DNA of 64,000 nt from Marinobacter salarius (GTDB lineage: Bacteria; Pseudomonadota; Gammaproteobacteria; Pseudomonadales; Oleiphilaceae): positions 2,356,001-2,420,000 of the forward strand of contig NZ_CP136693.1 in NCBI RefSeq assembly GCF_032922745.1, in the 5' to 3' direction. Position numbers and translations under genes: made by a program. Under the pieces are notes generated by a model, which saw nothing but the letters and a program-made list of their open reading frames with translations, made no database searches and was not told the DNA's origin. Numbering within the stretch: the first letter of the stretch is position 1; every line of letters starts with the position of its first letter. Below, piece by piece: positions 15,637 through 24,677 of the stretch.

Positions 15637-16926
15637 ATGAGTCAGTTGCAATTTGTTGGTTTGTCGTCGGCGAAGGCATCCTCAGCCAGTAAGGAGTCTT
15701 CGGCCAATGCGGCGGCTGATGTCAATGACAAGGTGACGGCGCTGTTTCCCGAGCAGGACGATGAAGCCGTGGGTACGGCGCTCGAGCTCTTCAATCAGAT
15801 GTCGCGGCAGATAACTGACTCCTACCGTACGCTCGAGTCCCGCGTGAACCAGTTGTCCGGTGAGTTGTCGGCAGAGTCCCAGCAGCGCCAGGCGGAGCTG
15901 GAGCAGAAAGAGGAGCTGGCGGACCGGCTGTCGACGTTGCTGCATGCGCTCCCGGCAGGGGTTGTGGTACTCGACAGCCAGGGTGTGGTGACGCAGACCA
16001 ATCCGGCCGCGATCATGCTACTGGGGGAGCCCCTTGATGGAGAGCGGTGGGTGGATGTCATCCGTCGCTGTTTCGCGCCCCGGCGTGATGATGGCCATGA
16101 AGTGTCACTCAAGGATGGTCGTCGGGTCAGTATCGAAATTCGTACCATGGAAAACCAGCCTGGGCAGTTGATTCTACTGACGGACCTTACAGAAACCCGC
16201 CATCTACAAGCCCAGCTCGCCCATGCCCAGCGTCTTTCCGCCATGGGCAAGATGGTGGCCTCCCTGGCCCATCAAATTCGTACACCGCTCTCAGCTGCGA
16301 TTCTCTATGGTGGACACCTCAGCCAGGAAGACCTCGACGAAGAGATGCGTCAGCGTTGTGCCTCCCGGTTGATGTCCCGTTTGACGCATCTGGAGCAACA
16401 GGTGCGTGACATGCTTATTTTCGCCCGAGGCGAGACGAGGTTGGCTGAGGAGTTGTCTGTCGACACCCTGGTCCAGGCGCTGGCTTCGGCGCTGGAAGGA
16501 TTGAAACTTCCTGCTGGTGTGTCGGTGGAGTTGAGTAACCAGGTGAGCAGTGCGGCGCTGATGTGCAATCGCGATGCTTTGGTTGGCGCCTGTACCAACC
16601 TTGTGAATAACAGTGTGGAGGCAGGGGCAACAGAGATTGAGGTTGCCGTTGTGTCCGTCGAAGACGAGCTTGTGGTTCGCGTGAGCGATAACGGCCCCGG
16701 GTTTACCAGGGAGGAGGCAGGTCAATTGCTGGAAGCATTCTATACCACCAAATCCCATGGCACCGGGTTGGGCCTTGCCGTGGTCCAGGCGGTGGTGAAA
16801 GCGCACCAGGGTCGGTTTGCGATTGATGCACCTGTCACCGGAGGCGCCGTCGCCATTATTTCCCTGCCATTGGTGCGTTCGTTGTCGACGGCTGACCGTC
16901 GGCAGCAGCCACTAAAAACTGACTGA
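15637..16926 (+). CDS. fleS: FleS, flagellar sensor histidine kinase
   Basis: FleS is the cytoplasmic kinase that phosphorylates FleR to switch on mid-level flagellar genes. The 429-residue protein has a coiled-coil region (about 60-100) and a PAS domain (100-190, LPAGVVVLDSQGVVTQTNPA). A HisKA dimerisation helix carries the phospho-acceptor His212 in LAHQIRTPL. The HATPase domain has NLVNNSVEAG (N box) and DNGPGF (G1 box). There are no membrane helices, so the signal is sensed inside the cell, perhaps from the basal body. The ATG at 15637 has an upstream GAGGGCGAG site; an upstream in-frame start at 15595 is less likely. fleR follows after 12 bases in the same operon. Confidence 0.96.
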   Translation: MSQLQFVGLSSAKASSASKESSANAAADVNDKVTALFPEQDDEAVGTALELFNQMSRQITDSYRTLESRVNQLSGELSAESQQRQAELEQKEELADRLSTLLHALPAGVVVLDSQGVVTQTNPAAIMLLGEPLDGERWVDVIRRCFAPRRDDGHEVSLKDGRRVSIEIRTMENQPGQLILLTDLTETRHLQAQLAHAQRLSAMGKMVASLAHQIRTPLSAAILYGGHLSQEDLDEEMRQRCASRLMSRLTHLEQQVRDMLIFARGETRLAEELSVDTLVQALASALEGLKLPAGVSVELSNQVSSAALMCNRDALVGACTNLVNNSVEAGATEIEVAVVSVEDELVVRVSDNGPGFTREEAGQLLEAFYTTKSHGTGLGLAVVQAVVKAHQGRFAIDAPVTGGAVAIISLPLVRSLSTADRRQQPLKTD

Positions 16927-16938
16927 TCGGAGGCTACC

Positions 16939-18405
16939 ATGGCCAAAGCCCAAATTCTGATTGTTGAGGATGACCAGGATCTTCGAGAAGCACTGGTTAC
17001 CACCCTTGAGCTGGCAAAGTTTCGTGTGCGCGAAGCGGCTAATGCGGAGCAGGCCCTGGCACAACTTGCCGAGTCGCCGGTGGATATGGTTGTCAGTGAT
17101 GTGAACATGCCTGGAATGTCCGGCCACGAATTGCTGCACGAAGTGCAAAGACGGTATCCCGGCCTGCCAACTATGCTGATCACCGCCTATGGTCAGATCA
17201 GCCACGCCGTGTCCGCGATGCAGTCCGGTGCTATCGATTACCTGGTCAAACCGTTCGAATCCTCCGTGCTTGTGGATGCTGTGACCAGAGTGGTCGGCGG
17301 CGGACGCCAGAAAAATGTCGATCAGCCCGTTGCGGAAGATCCGATTAGTAAGCGGATGTTCCAGCTGGCGGCGAAGGTGGCAGCCAGTGACTCAACGGTG
17401 ATGATTTCCGGCGAAAGTGGTACCGGTAAAGAGGTGTTGGCGCGCTATATTCACCAGCAGTCTCCCAGGTCTGACCAGGCGTTCGTGGCGATCAACTGCG
17501 CGGCAATCCCCGAGAATATGCTGGAGGCCATCCTGTTTGGTCACGAGAAGGGCGCCTTTACCGGTGCGGTTGCATCTTCCCCGGGTAAGTTCGAGCAGGC
17601 CAACGGTGGCACCATCCTGCTGGATGAGATTTCGGAAATGGATCTCGGCCTGCAGTCCAAGCTGTTGCGAGTGTTGCAGGAGCGTGAGGTAGAGCGCGTC
17701 GGTGGTCGCAAGACCATTGCCCTGGATGTGCGGGTTATCGCCACCACCAACCGGGATCTGTCCGATTACGTGCGGGAAAACAAATTCCGCGAAGACCTGT
17801 ACTACCGGCTGACGGTCTTCCCCATGCACTGGCAGCCACTGCGCGAACGTACACTGGATATCATGCCGCTGGCGAATGCATTGCTGAAAAACCATTGCCG
17901 CAAGATGAAACTGACCGGCGTGACCTTCGCACCTGACGCCAGGGATGCGCTGATGGGTCATCAATGGCCGGGCAACGTTCGCGAGCTGGACAACGCGATA
18001 CAGCGGGCTCTGGTGTTGCACCAGGGAAACGTCATCCATGCTGGTGACCTTTGCCTGGAGCTCGGCATTACCGGGCGTATGGAAAGCGGCCCCGCTGGCA
18101 CGACATCTCCGACCTCGCCACACCCGGTCGTGTCCGAATCCGGGGCCGAGTCACCTGATCGGGACGCTCAGGATACCTATGCCGAGGAAAGCCTGTCGGG
18201 CCTCGGAGCGCTATCTTCCACGTCACTGGGTGACGAAGTTCGGCAGCGTGAATTCCGGATTATCATCCAAACGTTGAAAAAAGAGCGTGGTCGACGCAAC
18301 CGGGCGGCGGAGCAGTTGGGTATCAGCCCGCGCACGCTCCGATACAAACTGGCCCAGATGCGCGATGCCGGCATCGATCTGGATGCAGAACTGGCCGCCG
18401 CCTGA
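16939..18405 (+). CDS. fleR: FleR, sigma-54-dependent response regulator
   Basis: FleR is the response regulator partner of FleS and activates RpoN-dependent hook and basal-body genes. The 488-residue protein has a receiver domain with acidic pocket Glu10-Asp11-Asp12, phospho-acceptor Asp54 (VVSDVNMPG) and the LVKPF lysine. It is followed by an AAA+ domain with GESGTGKE, GAFTGA and LLDEISE. A linker rich in Pro/Ser/Glu leads to a Fis-type helix-turn-helix (RNRAAEQLGISPRTLRYKL). All functional motifs are intact. A ribosome-binding site GGAGG precedes the ATG. A strong terminator follows, and a group II intron is inserted beyond it. Confidence 0.96.
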   Translation: MAKAQILIVEDDQDLREALVTTLELAKFRVREAANAEQALAQLAESPVDMVVSDVNMPGMSGHELLHEVQRRYPGLPTMLITAYGQISHAVSAMQSGAIDYLVKPFESSVLVDAVTRVVGGGRQKNVDQPVAEDPISKRMFQLAAKVAASDSTVMISGESGTGKEVLARYIHQQSPRSDQAFVAINCAAIPENMLEAILFGHEKGAFTGAVASSPGKFEQANGGTILLDEISEMDLGLQSKLLRVLQEREVERVGGRKTIALDVRVIATTNRDLSDYVRENKFREDLYYRLTVFPMHWQPLRERTLDIMPLANALLKNHCRKMKLTGVTFAPDARDALMGHQWPGNVRELDNAIQRALVLHQGNVIHAGDLCLELGITGRMESGPAGTTSPTSPHPVVSESGAESPDRDAQDTYAEESLSGLGALSSTSLGDEVRQREFRIIIQTLKKERGRRNRAAEQLGISPRTLRYKLAQMRDAGIDLDAELAAA

Positions 18406-18429
18406 CCACAGCCAACAGGCTCCTTCGTT

Positions 18430-18453
18430 CGGCACCCAAGGGTGCCGTTTTTT
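18430..18453 (+). terminator. Rho-independent terminator after fleR
   Basis: CGGCACCC-AA-GGGTGCCG (18430-18447) forms a perfect eight-base stem followed by six T residues. A second imperfect hairpin lies directly downstream (18454-18477). Confidence 0.9.
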
Positions 18454-19184
18454 GTTTGCCCGGCGAAGCCGGCAAACCCGGCCATCTGAAAGAAGGTGGC
18501 GTCACCCCGACTGAGGGGAAGACAATCCGACTGGCAAGGGCGTCACTGGCCAACGGTGGGGTCTGAAGGAAGCCATAGGAAGTTAACGGTACACAACGCA
18601 AGTGAACCTGTTTCGGCAGTCCAGGTGGGTCAGCGTGCAAAATAACGCGAAGCCCGATACTCAGTCAGACCTGGGCTGTGCTTGAGGGTGGCATCGTTAA
18701 CAGGGAGCCGGTGCAGTAACCGGGGAAGCCTGACACCGAATCCGGCGACGCCGGAGGCTGTGGCGCAAGGCGAAAGCCGAGGCCGCAGTCGGTGCGAGGT
18801 GGCAGATGATGCCGTAGTAGTGAGGAAGTTCCGGCCTGAGAAGCCTGGTAACAGCGTGGAGGACAAAACCGGAACGACCGCTGACGGAGGTTCAGCGGAC
18901 CGGCCAGGGTCAAAAGCTCTGGTCGGATGCGAAGGGCGGAAGTCATTAACGAGAGTGACGGACGACGAGCGAACAGGTGGACGCTGCGCTCACAAGCTGC
19001 CCGACGGGGCAGGGACGTGCATTGAGGTGCTGCGGGAACGTAGTGGCTTCGGTGTTCTCCGGGCAAGGGAGTAAAGCGATACCGTGGCGGCAGATTGCCA
19101 GAGTGCTAGTACCCGGACGGATTGCTTGAAACAGACCGGCAGCCAGACCGATCCTCGAAGCCGTCACCACAGAGATGAGCAGGC

Positions 19185-20462
19185 ATGAGGAAATACTACA
19201 GTCTGTACGGGCAATTGCTGTCAAAACAGCGCCTGTATGAAGCCTTCAGACACATCAAACGCAACAAGGGCGCGGCCGGAATCGATGGGCAGAGCCTGAG
19301 TGCGTTTGAGGCGGATCTGGAGGTGGAGCTGTCGTGCCTGTTGCTCGAGCTGAAGGAAAAGCGCTATCGGGCGCAGCCAGTCAGACGCGTAGCCATCGCC
19401 AAGGATGACGGCGGTGAGCGTCTGCTGGGCATTCCGACGGTTCGGGACCGGGTGGTGCAACAGGCGTTGCGCAGCATCATCGAACCGATCTTCGAGCCGG
19501 ACTTCCACCCGTCGAGCTACGGGTACCGTCCGGGACGCAGTGGTCACCATGCCATTGGCAAGGCGGAGCGGTTCATCCGCCGCTACCGTCGTGACTGGGT
19601 TGTGGATATGGACCTGTCGAAATGCTTCGACACGTTAAACCACGATCTGATCATCCGCCAGTTCCGCCAACGGATCACGGACGGCAGTGTTCTGTCACTG
19701 TTGCGCCAGTGTCTGGAAAGCGGGGTGATGGTGGGGTACCACCTTGAAGACACGGAGCTGGGAAGCCCGCAGGGCGGCGTGATCAGTCCGCTGATTGCGA
19801 ACGTCTATCTGGACGCCTTCGACCAGTTCATGAAGGCGCGGGGTCACCGGATCGTCCGCTATGCGGACGACATCCTGATCCTGTGCGGTTCACGAGCGGG
19901 CGCGGAGAATGCGTTACGGGTGGCCCAAAGCTACCTGGAAGGGAAGCTGAAGCTGACGGTTAACGCCACCAAAACCCACATCGCCCACAGCGATGAGGGG
20001 GTGAAGTTCCTGGGCGTGGTGATCCACATGAACTACACCCGCATCCAGGACAAGAAGGTGGTGAAGCTCAAGCAGACGCTGAAAGCGCTGACGAAGCGAA
20101 ACCGGGGCATCGGGCTTGCGGCGATCATCCGCGAGCTGAACCCGGTGCTACGGGGCTTTGCCAGCTACTTCCGGGTGGCAAACTGCGCGCGGGTGCTGAA
20201 GCAGGTGATGAGCTGGTTAAGGCGGCGACTGCGCTGCATCCAGCTCAAGCAGTGGAAGAAGCCGAGCCGGCTGCATCGGAGGCTGAAACAGTTGGGCTAC
20301 AAGCCCCCGTTCCGGCACATCAAGATGCAAAGCTGGCGCAATGCGGCGTCCCCACTGGCCAGTCTGGCCCTGCCCAACACCTACTTGCACAATGACCTGA
20401 AGTTGATGGATCTTACGAAGGTCAAAACCGGCATCACTGTTCCCGAGTTCGGGGTAAGTTAA
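19185..20462 (+). CDS. ltrA: Group II intron reverse transcriptase/maturase
   Basis: A 425-residue reverse transcriptase that splices and mobilises its own intron. Fingers and palm motifs are clear. They include IDGQSL, RRVAIAKDDGGERLLGIPTVRDRVVQ (split over the first motifs), SSYGYRPGRS, the acidic DMDLSKCFDTL and the substrate loop GSPQGGVISPLIAN. The catalytic YADD is at 226-229. The thumb/maturase region follows (about 300-425, with LRGFASYFRVA). No HNH endonuclease domain is visible, as in compact bacterial introns that insert by using DNA ends, replication forks or terminator hairpins. There is no frameshift or stop, so it is probably active or recently so. Confidence 0.95.
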   Translation: MRKYYSLYGQLLSKQRLYEAFRHIKRNKGAAGIDGQSLSAFEADLEVELSCLLLELKEKRYRAQPVRRVAIAKDDGGERLLGIPTVRDRVVQQALRSIIEPIFEPDFHPSSYGYRPGRSGHHAIGKAERFIRRYRRDWVVDMDLSKCFDTLNHDLIIRQFRQRITDGSVLSLLRQCLESGVMVGYHLEDTELGSPQGGVISPLIANVYLDAFDQFMKARGHRIVRYADDILILCGSRAGAENALRVAQSYLEGKLKLTVNATKTHIAHSDEGVKFLGVVIHMNYTRIQDKKVVKLKQTLKALTKRNRGIGLAAIIRELNPVLRGFASYFRVANCARVLKQVMSWLRRRLRCIQLKQWKKPSRLHRRLKQLGYKPPFRHIKMQSWRNAASPLASLALPNTYLHNDLKLMDLTKVKTGITVPEFGVS

Positions 20463-20468
20463 TGGCAT

Positions 20469-20539
20469 GAGCCGTATACGTGGCCCGTATGTACGGTTCT
20501 GTGAGAGGGATGAGGCGGTGTCGCCTCACCCTACTCGAT
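20469..20539 (+). ncRNA. Group II intron domains V and VI
   Basis: Domain V begins GAGCCGTA and ends TACGGTTC, forming an eight-base lower stem that holds the catalytic AGC triad. An upper TACG/CGTA stem and a two-base bulge (TG) on the 3' side follow the usual plan. The domain is 31 rather than the usual 34 bases, and its loop is TGGCC instead of a GNRA tetraloop. Domain VI (about 20503-20536) pairs TGAGGCG with CGCCTCA and leaves an unpaired adenosine at 20533, seven bases from the intron end. Confidence 0.75.
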
Positions 20540-20624
20540 GTGCCCTCGTCAAAAGACCGTCACTGCCTTTCGCTTTTCTCTCCATCTGTTCATTAACATT
20601 ATGAAAATTAAGAAATAATACATG

Positions 20625-20641
20625 TTGGCCTGTGGTTTGCT
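20625..20641 (+). promoter_or_regulatory. Sigma-54 promoter of the fliE operon
   Basis: TTGGCCTGTGGTTTGCT has GG (20627-20628) and GC (20639-20640) ten bases apart. The fliE start lies 67 bases downstream. It is 85 bases after the intron 3' end, so the intron leaves the promoter intact. Confidence 0.85.
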
Positions 20642-20708
20642 TTGACCTGTTCAGATATGTCCAGGTCAATGGCTTGCCTATTTATACGGCGGGCCGGGAG
20701 AGTGAATC

Positions 20709-21077
20709 ATGGTTCAGCGTGCTGACATCAACAGTGTCCTTTCAGAAATTCGCAATATGCGCTCGCAGATGATGGAGAATCAGCGGGTTGAACAGGACAA
20801 CAACATTCGCGGACGGATGGACGGGCCGTCCAAGGTCCAGGAAACCTCCGACACTCCCAAATTCAGCGACATGCTCAGCCAGGCTGTGGGTTCTGTGAAC
20901 GAACTCCAGCAAACATCCAGTGATATGAAGACGGCGTATGAAATGGGCGATCCGAACATGGATATCTCCCGCGTCATGATCGCGTCTGAAAAAGCATCCA
21001 TCTCCTTCGAGGCATTGACCCAGGTCCGTAACCGGGTGGTGAAGGCCTACGAAGACATCATGAATATGCCGGTTTGA
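20709..21077 (+). CDS. fliE: FliE, flagellar basal-body rod adaptor
   Basis: FliE joins the MS ring to the rod and is the first exported rod protein. The protein has 122 residues, slightly longer than the enteric form because of an extended N-terminus. The C-terminal half carries the conserved segment with MDISRVMIASEKASISFEAL and RVVKAYEDIMNMPV. It is first in the fliEFGHIJ operon, behind a sigma-54 promoter and a GGGAGAG ribosome-binding site. fliF follows after 15 bases. Confidence 0.96.
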   Translation: MVQRADINSVLSEIRNMRSQMMENQRVEQDNNIRGRMDGPSKVQETSDTPKFSDMLSQAVGSVNELQQTSSDMKTAYEMGDPNMDISRVMIASEKASISFEALTQVRNRVVKAYEDIMNMPV

Positions 21078-21092
21078 TAGCGGAGCGGACCC

Positions 21093-22793
21093 ATGGCCAG
21101 CGTACCTGCTGAAACCTCATCCTCGAACATGCCCGCGGCGCGGGGAGACGATACCGGCGAGAGCCGTAGCGACCTGATTTTCGGCTTCAACCGGTTGAAC
21201 CTGCTGCGACAGGTGGGCCTGATGGTGGGGCTTGCCGCCAGTGTTGCCCTTGGCGTTGCCGTGGTTCTCTGGGCCCAGGAGCCCAATTACCAGCCTGTGG
21301 TGGGGGATATGTCCGGCTACAACCCACAGGATGTCACGACCATTCTAGATGCCAACAACATCGACTACCGTATGGATCCACGCACAGGCGCATTGCTGGT
21401 GCCCTCCGATGAGGTCTATAACGCCCGCCTGAAACTTGCAGCAGAGGGCGTGACGGACGAGCAGACCATGGGCTACGAACTGCTGGACCAGGACCGTGGC
21501 CTTGGAACCTCCCAGTTTATGGAAACCATCAGTTTCCGCCGTGGCCTGGAAGGCGAGCTGGCACGAACGATTGGCAGCATGCGCACGGTTCGTGCCGCTC
21601 GGGTTCATCTGGCGATTCCGGAGCGCTCGGTGTTTGTCCGCGACGCGCGCACGCCGACAGCGTCCGTGTTCCTTGAAGTAATTGCCGGTCGTCGCCTGGA
21701 GCAGGAGCAGATTGCCTCGATCGTGAACCTGGTTGCCGGCAGCATTCCGGAAATGAGCAAGGACAATGTGACCGTGGTCGACCAGAGTGGAAACCTGCTC
21801 ACCGGTCGTGATGATGGCGGTGACAGCCAGCAGATTGAAGACCAGTACGATTACACCTCCCGCGTTGAGGATCGCCTGGCTCGTCGGGTTGCCTCCATGG
21901 TCAGGCCGGTGGTGGGCGACGGTCGTTTCCGTGCGGAAGTGACGGCTGATCTCGATTTCTCCTCGGTGGAACAGGCTGAGGAGCTGTTCAATCCCGAACA
22001 GCAAGCTGTGCGCAGCGAGCGCCAGATGTCCGAGCGGCGTGCCGGTGGCGGCGCCAGTGGAATCCCCGGCGCCCTGTCCAACCAGCCGCCCGCTCAGCCG
22101 ACAGTTCCGGAACAGGCAACCGCCGATGACGAGGGCAACGTCCAGGCGCCGCCGGTGAACGTGCGTGAAGAGTCGACCCGAAACTACGAAATGGACCGCA
22201 CTGTCAGCTATATCCGCCAGGAACTTGGCCGCATAAAACGTTTGTCGGTAGCCTTGGCGGTTGATGATATGAAAGTGGTGGATCCCCAGACCGGCGAAGT
22301 CAGCTATGAACCCTGGCCGGAACAGGAACTGCAGCGCCTGACTATGTTGGTGCGTGATGCCGTGGGGTATTCGGCTGCCCGGGGTGACAGTGTTACGGTG
22401 ATGAATACCGCGTTTGCCGCCGAAGAGCAGATTGAATTCGAAGCACCGGCGTTCTGGGAGCAGCCCTGGTTCTGGGACCTGATGAAGCAGGTGCTCGCAG
22501 GCCTGGTCATTCTGGTTTTGGTTCTGGGTCTGTTGCGACCCACCCTGAAAAGTCTGTCTGGCGGCGGCCGCAGCGAACGCAGGGGTGAGTCCGGTAATGA
22601 CGGCTATGACGGGCTCGATGGCATTGAGGGCGGAGACGCGCTGCGGGAGGCCATGCATTCACAGGACGATCTGCTTTTGCCAGGCGCGACAGACAGCTAT
22701 GATAGGCAATTGAATGCACTGAAAGGCCTGATTGCGGAAGACCCCGCGCGGGTTTCCCAGGTGATGCGCCAGTGGGTGAATGTCGATGACTGA
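21093..22793 (+). CDS. fliF: FliF, flagellar MS-ring protein
   Basis: FliF forms the membrane-supramembrane ring on which the motor and export gate are built. The 566-residue protein has an N-terminal cytoplasmic tail and a first membrane helix (about 41-60). The periplasmic ring-building domains follow, including GYELLDQDRGLGTSQFMETISFRRGLEGEL and ARVHLAIPERSVF. A second helix lies about 467-485. The C-terminal cytoplasmic tail, which binds FliG, ends RVSQVMRQWVNVDD. The segment between the ring domains is Pro/Gln-rich. The stop overlaps the fliG start, so the two are translationally coupled; their proteins bind one to one. Confidence 0.97.
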   Translation: MASVPAETSSSNMPAARGDDTGESRSDLIFGFNRLNLLRQVGLMVGLAASVALGVAVVLWAQEPNYQPVVGDMSGYNPQDVTTILDANNIDYRMDPRTGALLVPSDEVYNARLKLAAEGVTDEQTMGYELLDQDRGLGTSQFMETISFRRGLEGELARTIGSMRTVRAARVHLAIPERSVFVRDARTPTASVFLEVIAGRRLEQEQIASIVNLVAGSIPEMSKDNVTVVDQSGNLLTGRDDGGDSQQIEDQYDYTSRVEDRLARRVASMVRPVVGDGRFRAEVTADLDFSSVEQAEELFNPEQQAVRSERQMSERRAGGGASGIPGALSNQPPAQPTVPEQATADDEGNVQAPPVNVREESTRNYEMDRTVSYIRQELGRIKRLSVALAVDDMKVVDPQTGEVSYEPWPEQELQRLTMLVRDAVGYSAARGDSVTVMNTAFAAEEQIEFEAPAFWEQPWFWDLMKQVLAGLVILVLVLGLLRPTLKSLSGGGRSERRGESGNDGYDGLDGIEGGDALREAMHSQDDLLLPGATDSYDRQLNALKGLIAEDPARVSQVMRQWVNVDD

Positions 22794-23826
22794 TGAGAAC
22801 AACCGCCAGCCTGAGTCGCCGCAAAAGCCCCAGCGCAAGATTCCGCGGGTGGAGCAGGCTGCGATCCTGTTGATGTCACTGGGTGAAAACGATGCCGCCG
22901 AGGTGCTCAAGCATATGGGGCCGAAAGAGGTCCAGCGGGTTGGCGTGGCCATGGCCCAGATGAAAGATGTCAGCAAGGACGACGTTACCTATGTCCTGAA
23001 CCAGTTCGTCGAGGCCGTTGGCGGCCAGACCGGCCTGGGGGTTGGCAACGATGATTACATTCGCACCATGCTCACCCAGGCCCTGGGGGACGACAAGGCC
23101 TCCAGCCTGATCGACCGTATCCTTATTGGTGGCAACACCACCGGTCTGGATACCCTGAAGTGGATGGAACCTCGTGCGGTGGGCGATATTATCCGCTACG
23201 AGCACCCCCAGATTCAGGCCATCGTTATTTCCTACCTTGATCCGGACCAGGCCGCGGAGATCCTCGGCACGCTGGACGACAAGGTGCGCCTGGATGTAAT
23301 GATGCGGGTAGCTTCTCTGGAAAGTATCCAGCCGCAGGCATTGCAGGAACTCAACGATATCCTCGAGAAGCAGTTCTCCGGTGGCTCCGCTGCCCAGACC
23401 AGCCGCATCGGCGGGGTCAAACGGGCGGCTGACATCATGAACTTCATGGATCGCAGCGTTGAAGGCGGCCTGATGGATTCCATCAAGGATATGGATCCGG
23501 ACCTGGCCTCGACAATCGAGGATTTGATGTTTGTCTTCGATAACCTCAAGGACATTGATGACCGTGGTATCCAGGCGTTGCTGCGGGAAGTGTCTTCCGA
23601 GGTGCTGGTCGTCGCGCTCAAGGGCGCTGATGATGCCGTTCAGGAGAAAATCTTCAAGAACATGTCCAAGCGGGCTGCAGAACTTCTGCAGGATGACCTG
23701 GAGGCCAAGGGGCCGGTGCGGGTCAGTGAGGTGGAGTCCGCCCAGAAGGACATCATTACCATTGCCCGCCGTATGGCTGAAGCCGGTGAGATCACCCTTG
23801 GCGGTGCTGGCGAAGAAATGATGTGA
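22780..23826 (+). CDS. fliG: FliG, flagellar motor switch protein
   Basis: FliG is the rotor protein that contacts the stator and sets rotation direction with FliM and FliN. The 348-residue protein has an N-terminal domain that binds FliF (RVEQAAILLMSLGENDAAEVLKHM) and a middle domain with the EHPQ motif that binds FliM. The C-terminal torque helix carries charged residues (DIDDRGIQALLREV). Two starts are possible, ATG 22780 and ATG 22786; both overlap fliF, and neither changes the fold. fliH begins one base inside its stop. Confidence 0.96.
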   Translation: MSMTDENNRQPESPQKPQRKIPRVEQAAILLMSLGENDAAEVLKHMGPKEVQRVGVAMAQMKDVSKDDVTYVLNQFVEAVGGQTGLGVGNDDYIRTMLTQALGDDKASSLIDRILIGGNTTGLDTLKWMEPRAVGDIIRYEHPQIQAIVISYLDPDQAAEILGTLDDKVRLDVMMRVASLESIQPQALQELNDILEKQFSGGSAAQTSRIGGVKRAADIMNFMDRSVEGGLMDSIKDMDPDLASTIEDLMFVFDNLKDIDDRGIQALLREVSSEVLVVALKGADDAVQEKIFKNMSKRAAELLQDDLEAKGPVRVSEVESAQKDIITIARRMAEAGEITLGGAGEEMM

Positions 23827-24677
23827 TGAAAGATCCCCGTCGCAACCTCGATCGCATTCCCAAGGAAAACCTTACGGCCTACGAGCGTTGGGAGCTTCCG
23901 CTGTTGGATGCGCGTGGCAATGAAATCGCGCAGGAAGAAGACCGCGATGTAAAGCCACTGACCGCCGCTGATATCGAGGAGATCCGCCAGGCGGCCCGTG
24001 AAGACGGTCATGCGGAAGGCCGTGACGCAGGGTATCAGGCGGGTCTGAGTGAAGGTCGTGAACAGGGACACCGGGAAGGTTTGGAAGCAGGGCTTGCGGA
24101 GGGCCGCGAGCAGGGCGCCGAGAAAGGCCTGACGGACACCCGTAAGGAGGTGGATGCCAAACTGGATCGTCTGGAGCATTTGCTTGGCGAATTACTGGAA
24201 CCTGTCAAGCGTCATGAAGACGAGGTGGAAACCGCATTGGTCAACTTGACCACGGTTCTGGCACGCTCAGTGGTGTTCCGGGAGCTGTCACTGGATTCTT
24301 CCCACATTACCGATGTGGTCCGCAAGGCGATGGCTGCGCTGCCATCCACAACGGAAAACGTACGCCTACATATTCACCCGGATGACTATCAATGGGTCAG
24401 CGAGGTTGCCGACAGGTTCGAGGCGGCGACATCTATTGTTGAGGATGCTTCTGTTCTCAGGGGAGGTTGCAAGCTGGAAACCCGCCACAGCCTGGTCGAC
24501 TTCACAGTGGAAAAACGCTTCCAGAAGGCTGTTCAGGGCATGCTGGACCGACAACTGGATACCGAAGTCGCCGGCGAAGGAGAAGAACTGGGCGCCATGA
24601 TGGGCGACCTTACCGACTTCCGGCACGATGTGCTTGACTCCGACGAGGATGAAGGCCATGACGGCACACCTGGCTGA
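23826..24677 (+). CDS. fliH: FliH, flagellar export ATPase regulator
   Basis: FliH holds the FliI ATPase at the export gate and C ring. The 283-residue protein has the family's glycine-repeat helix (GYQAGLSEGREQGHREGLEAG, cut here to show the pattern AxxxG/GxxxG). A C-terminal peripheral-stalk-like domain follows (about 120-250). The tail is acidic. The ATG at 23826 overlaps the last base of fliG. A GTG one codon upstream is less likely. The 3' end overlaps the fliI start by 20 bases. Confidence 0.94.
   Translation: MKDPRRNLDRIPKENLTAYERWELPLLDARGNEIAQEEDRDVKPLTAADIEEIRQAAREDGHAEGRDAGYQAGLSEGREQGHREGLEAGLAEGREQGAEKGLTDTRKEVDAKLDRLEHLLGELLEPVKRHEDEVETALVNLTTVLARSVVFRELSLDSSHITDVVRKAMAALPSTTENVRLHIHPDDYQWVSEVADRFEAATSIVEDASVLRGGCKLETRHSLVDFTVEKRFQKAVQGMLDRQLDTEVAGEGEELGAMMGDLTDFRHDVLDSDEDEGHDGTPG

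Larger units (their letters stand above)
18496..20539 (+). mobile_element. Group II intron with encoded reverse transcriptase
   Basis: A self-splicing retroelement lies between the fleR terminator and the fliE sigma-54 promoter. The 3' edge is well supported: domain V (20469-20499), domain VI with a bulged branch adenosine near 20533, and a 3' end CTACTCGAT at 20539. The 5' edge is a guess: GTGGCG at 18496 resembles the GUGYG start. The downstream blocks AATCCGACTGG and GTCTGAAGGAAGC look like domain I of related bacterial introns. The 690 bases before the ORF are rich in stems and hold no other gene. The ORF sits in domain IV. Insertion next to a terminator is typical of class C introns, but the class is not established. 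Confidence 0.85.

Noticed and set aside
18454..18477. Hairpin GTTTGCCCGGC-GAA-GCCGGCAAAC after the fleR terminator, considered as an attC-like or second terminator site
   Set aside because: It lacks a T run and the paired core sites of attC. It may be host DNA or the intron edge; no role can be supported.
18682..19074. A 130-codon open frame in the intron upstream of the reverse transcriptase
   Set aside because: It lies in the structured ribozyme part (domains I-III), is low in coding character and matches no protein I know.
21345..22658. A 437-codon open frame on the minus strand
   Set aside because: It is wholly antisense to fliF, whose protein is clearly recognisable; the antisense product has no family features.
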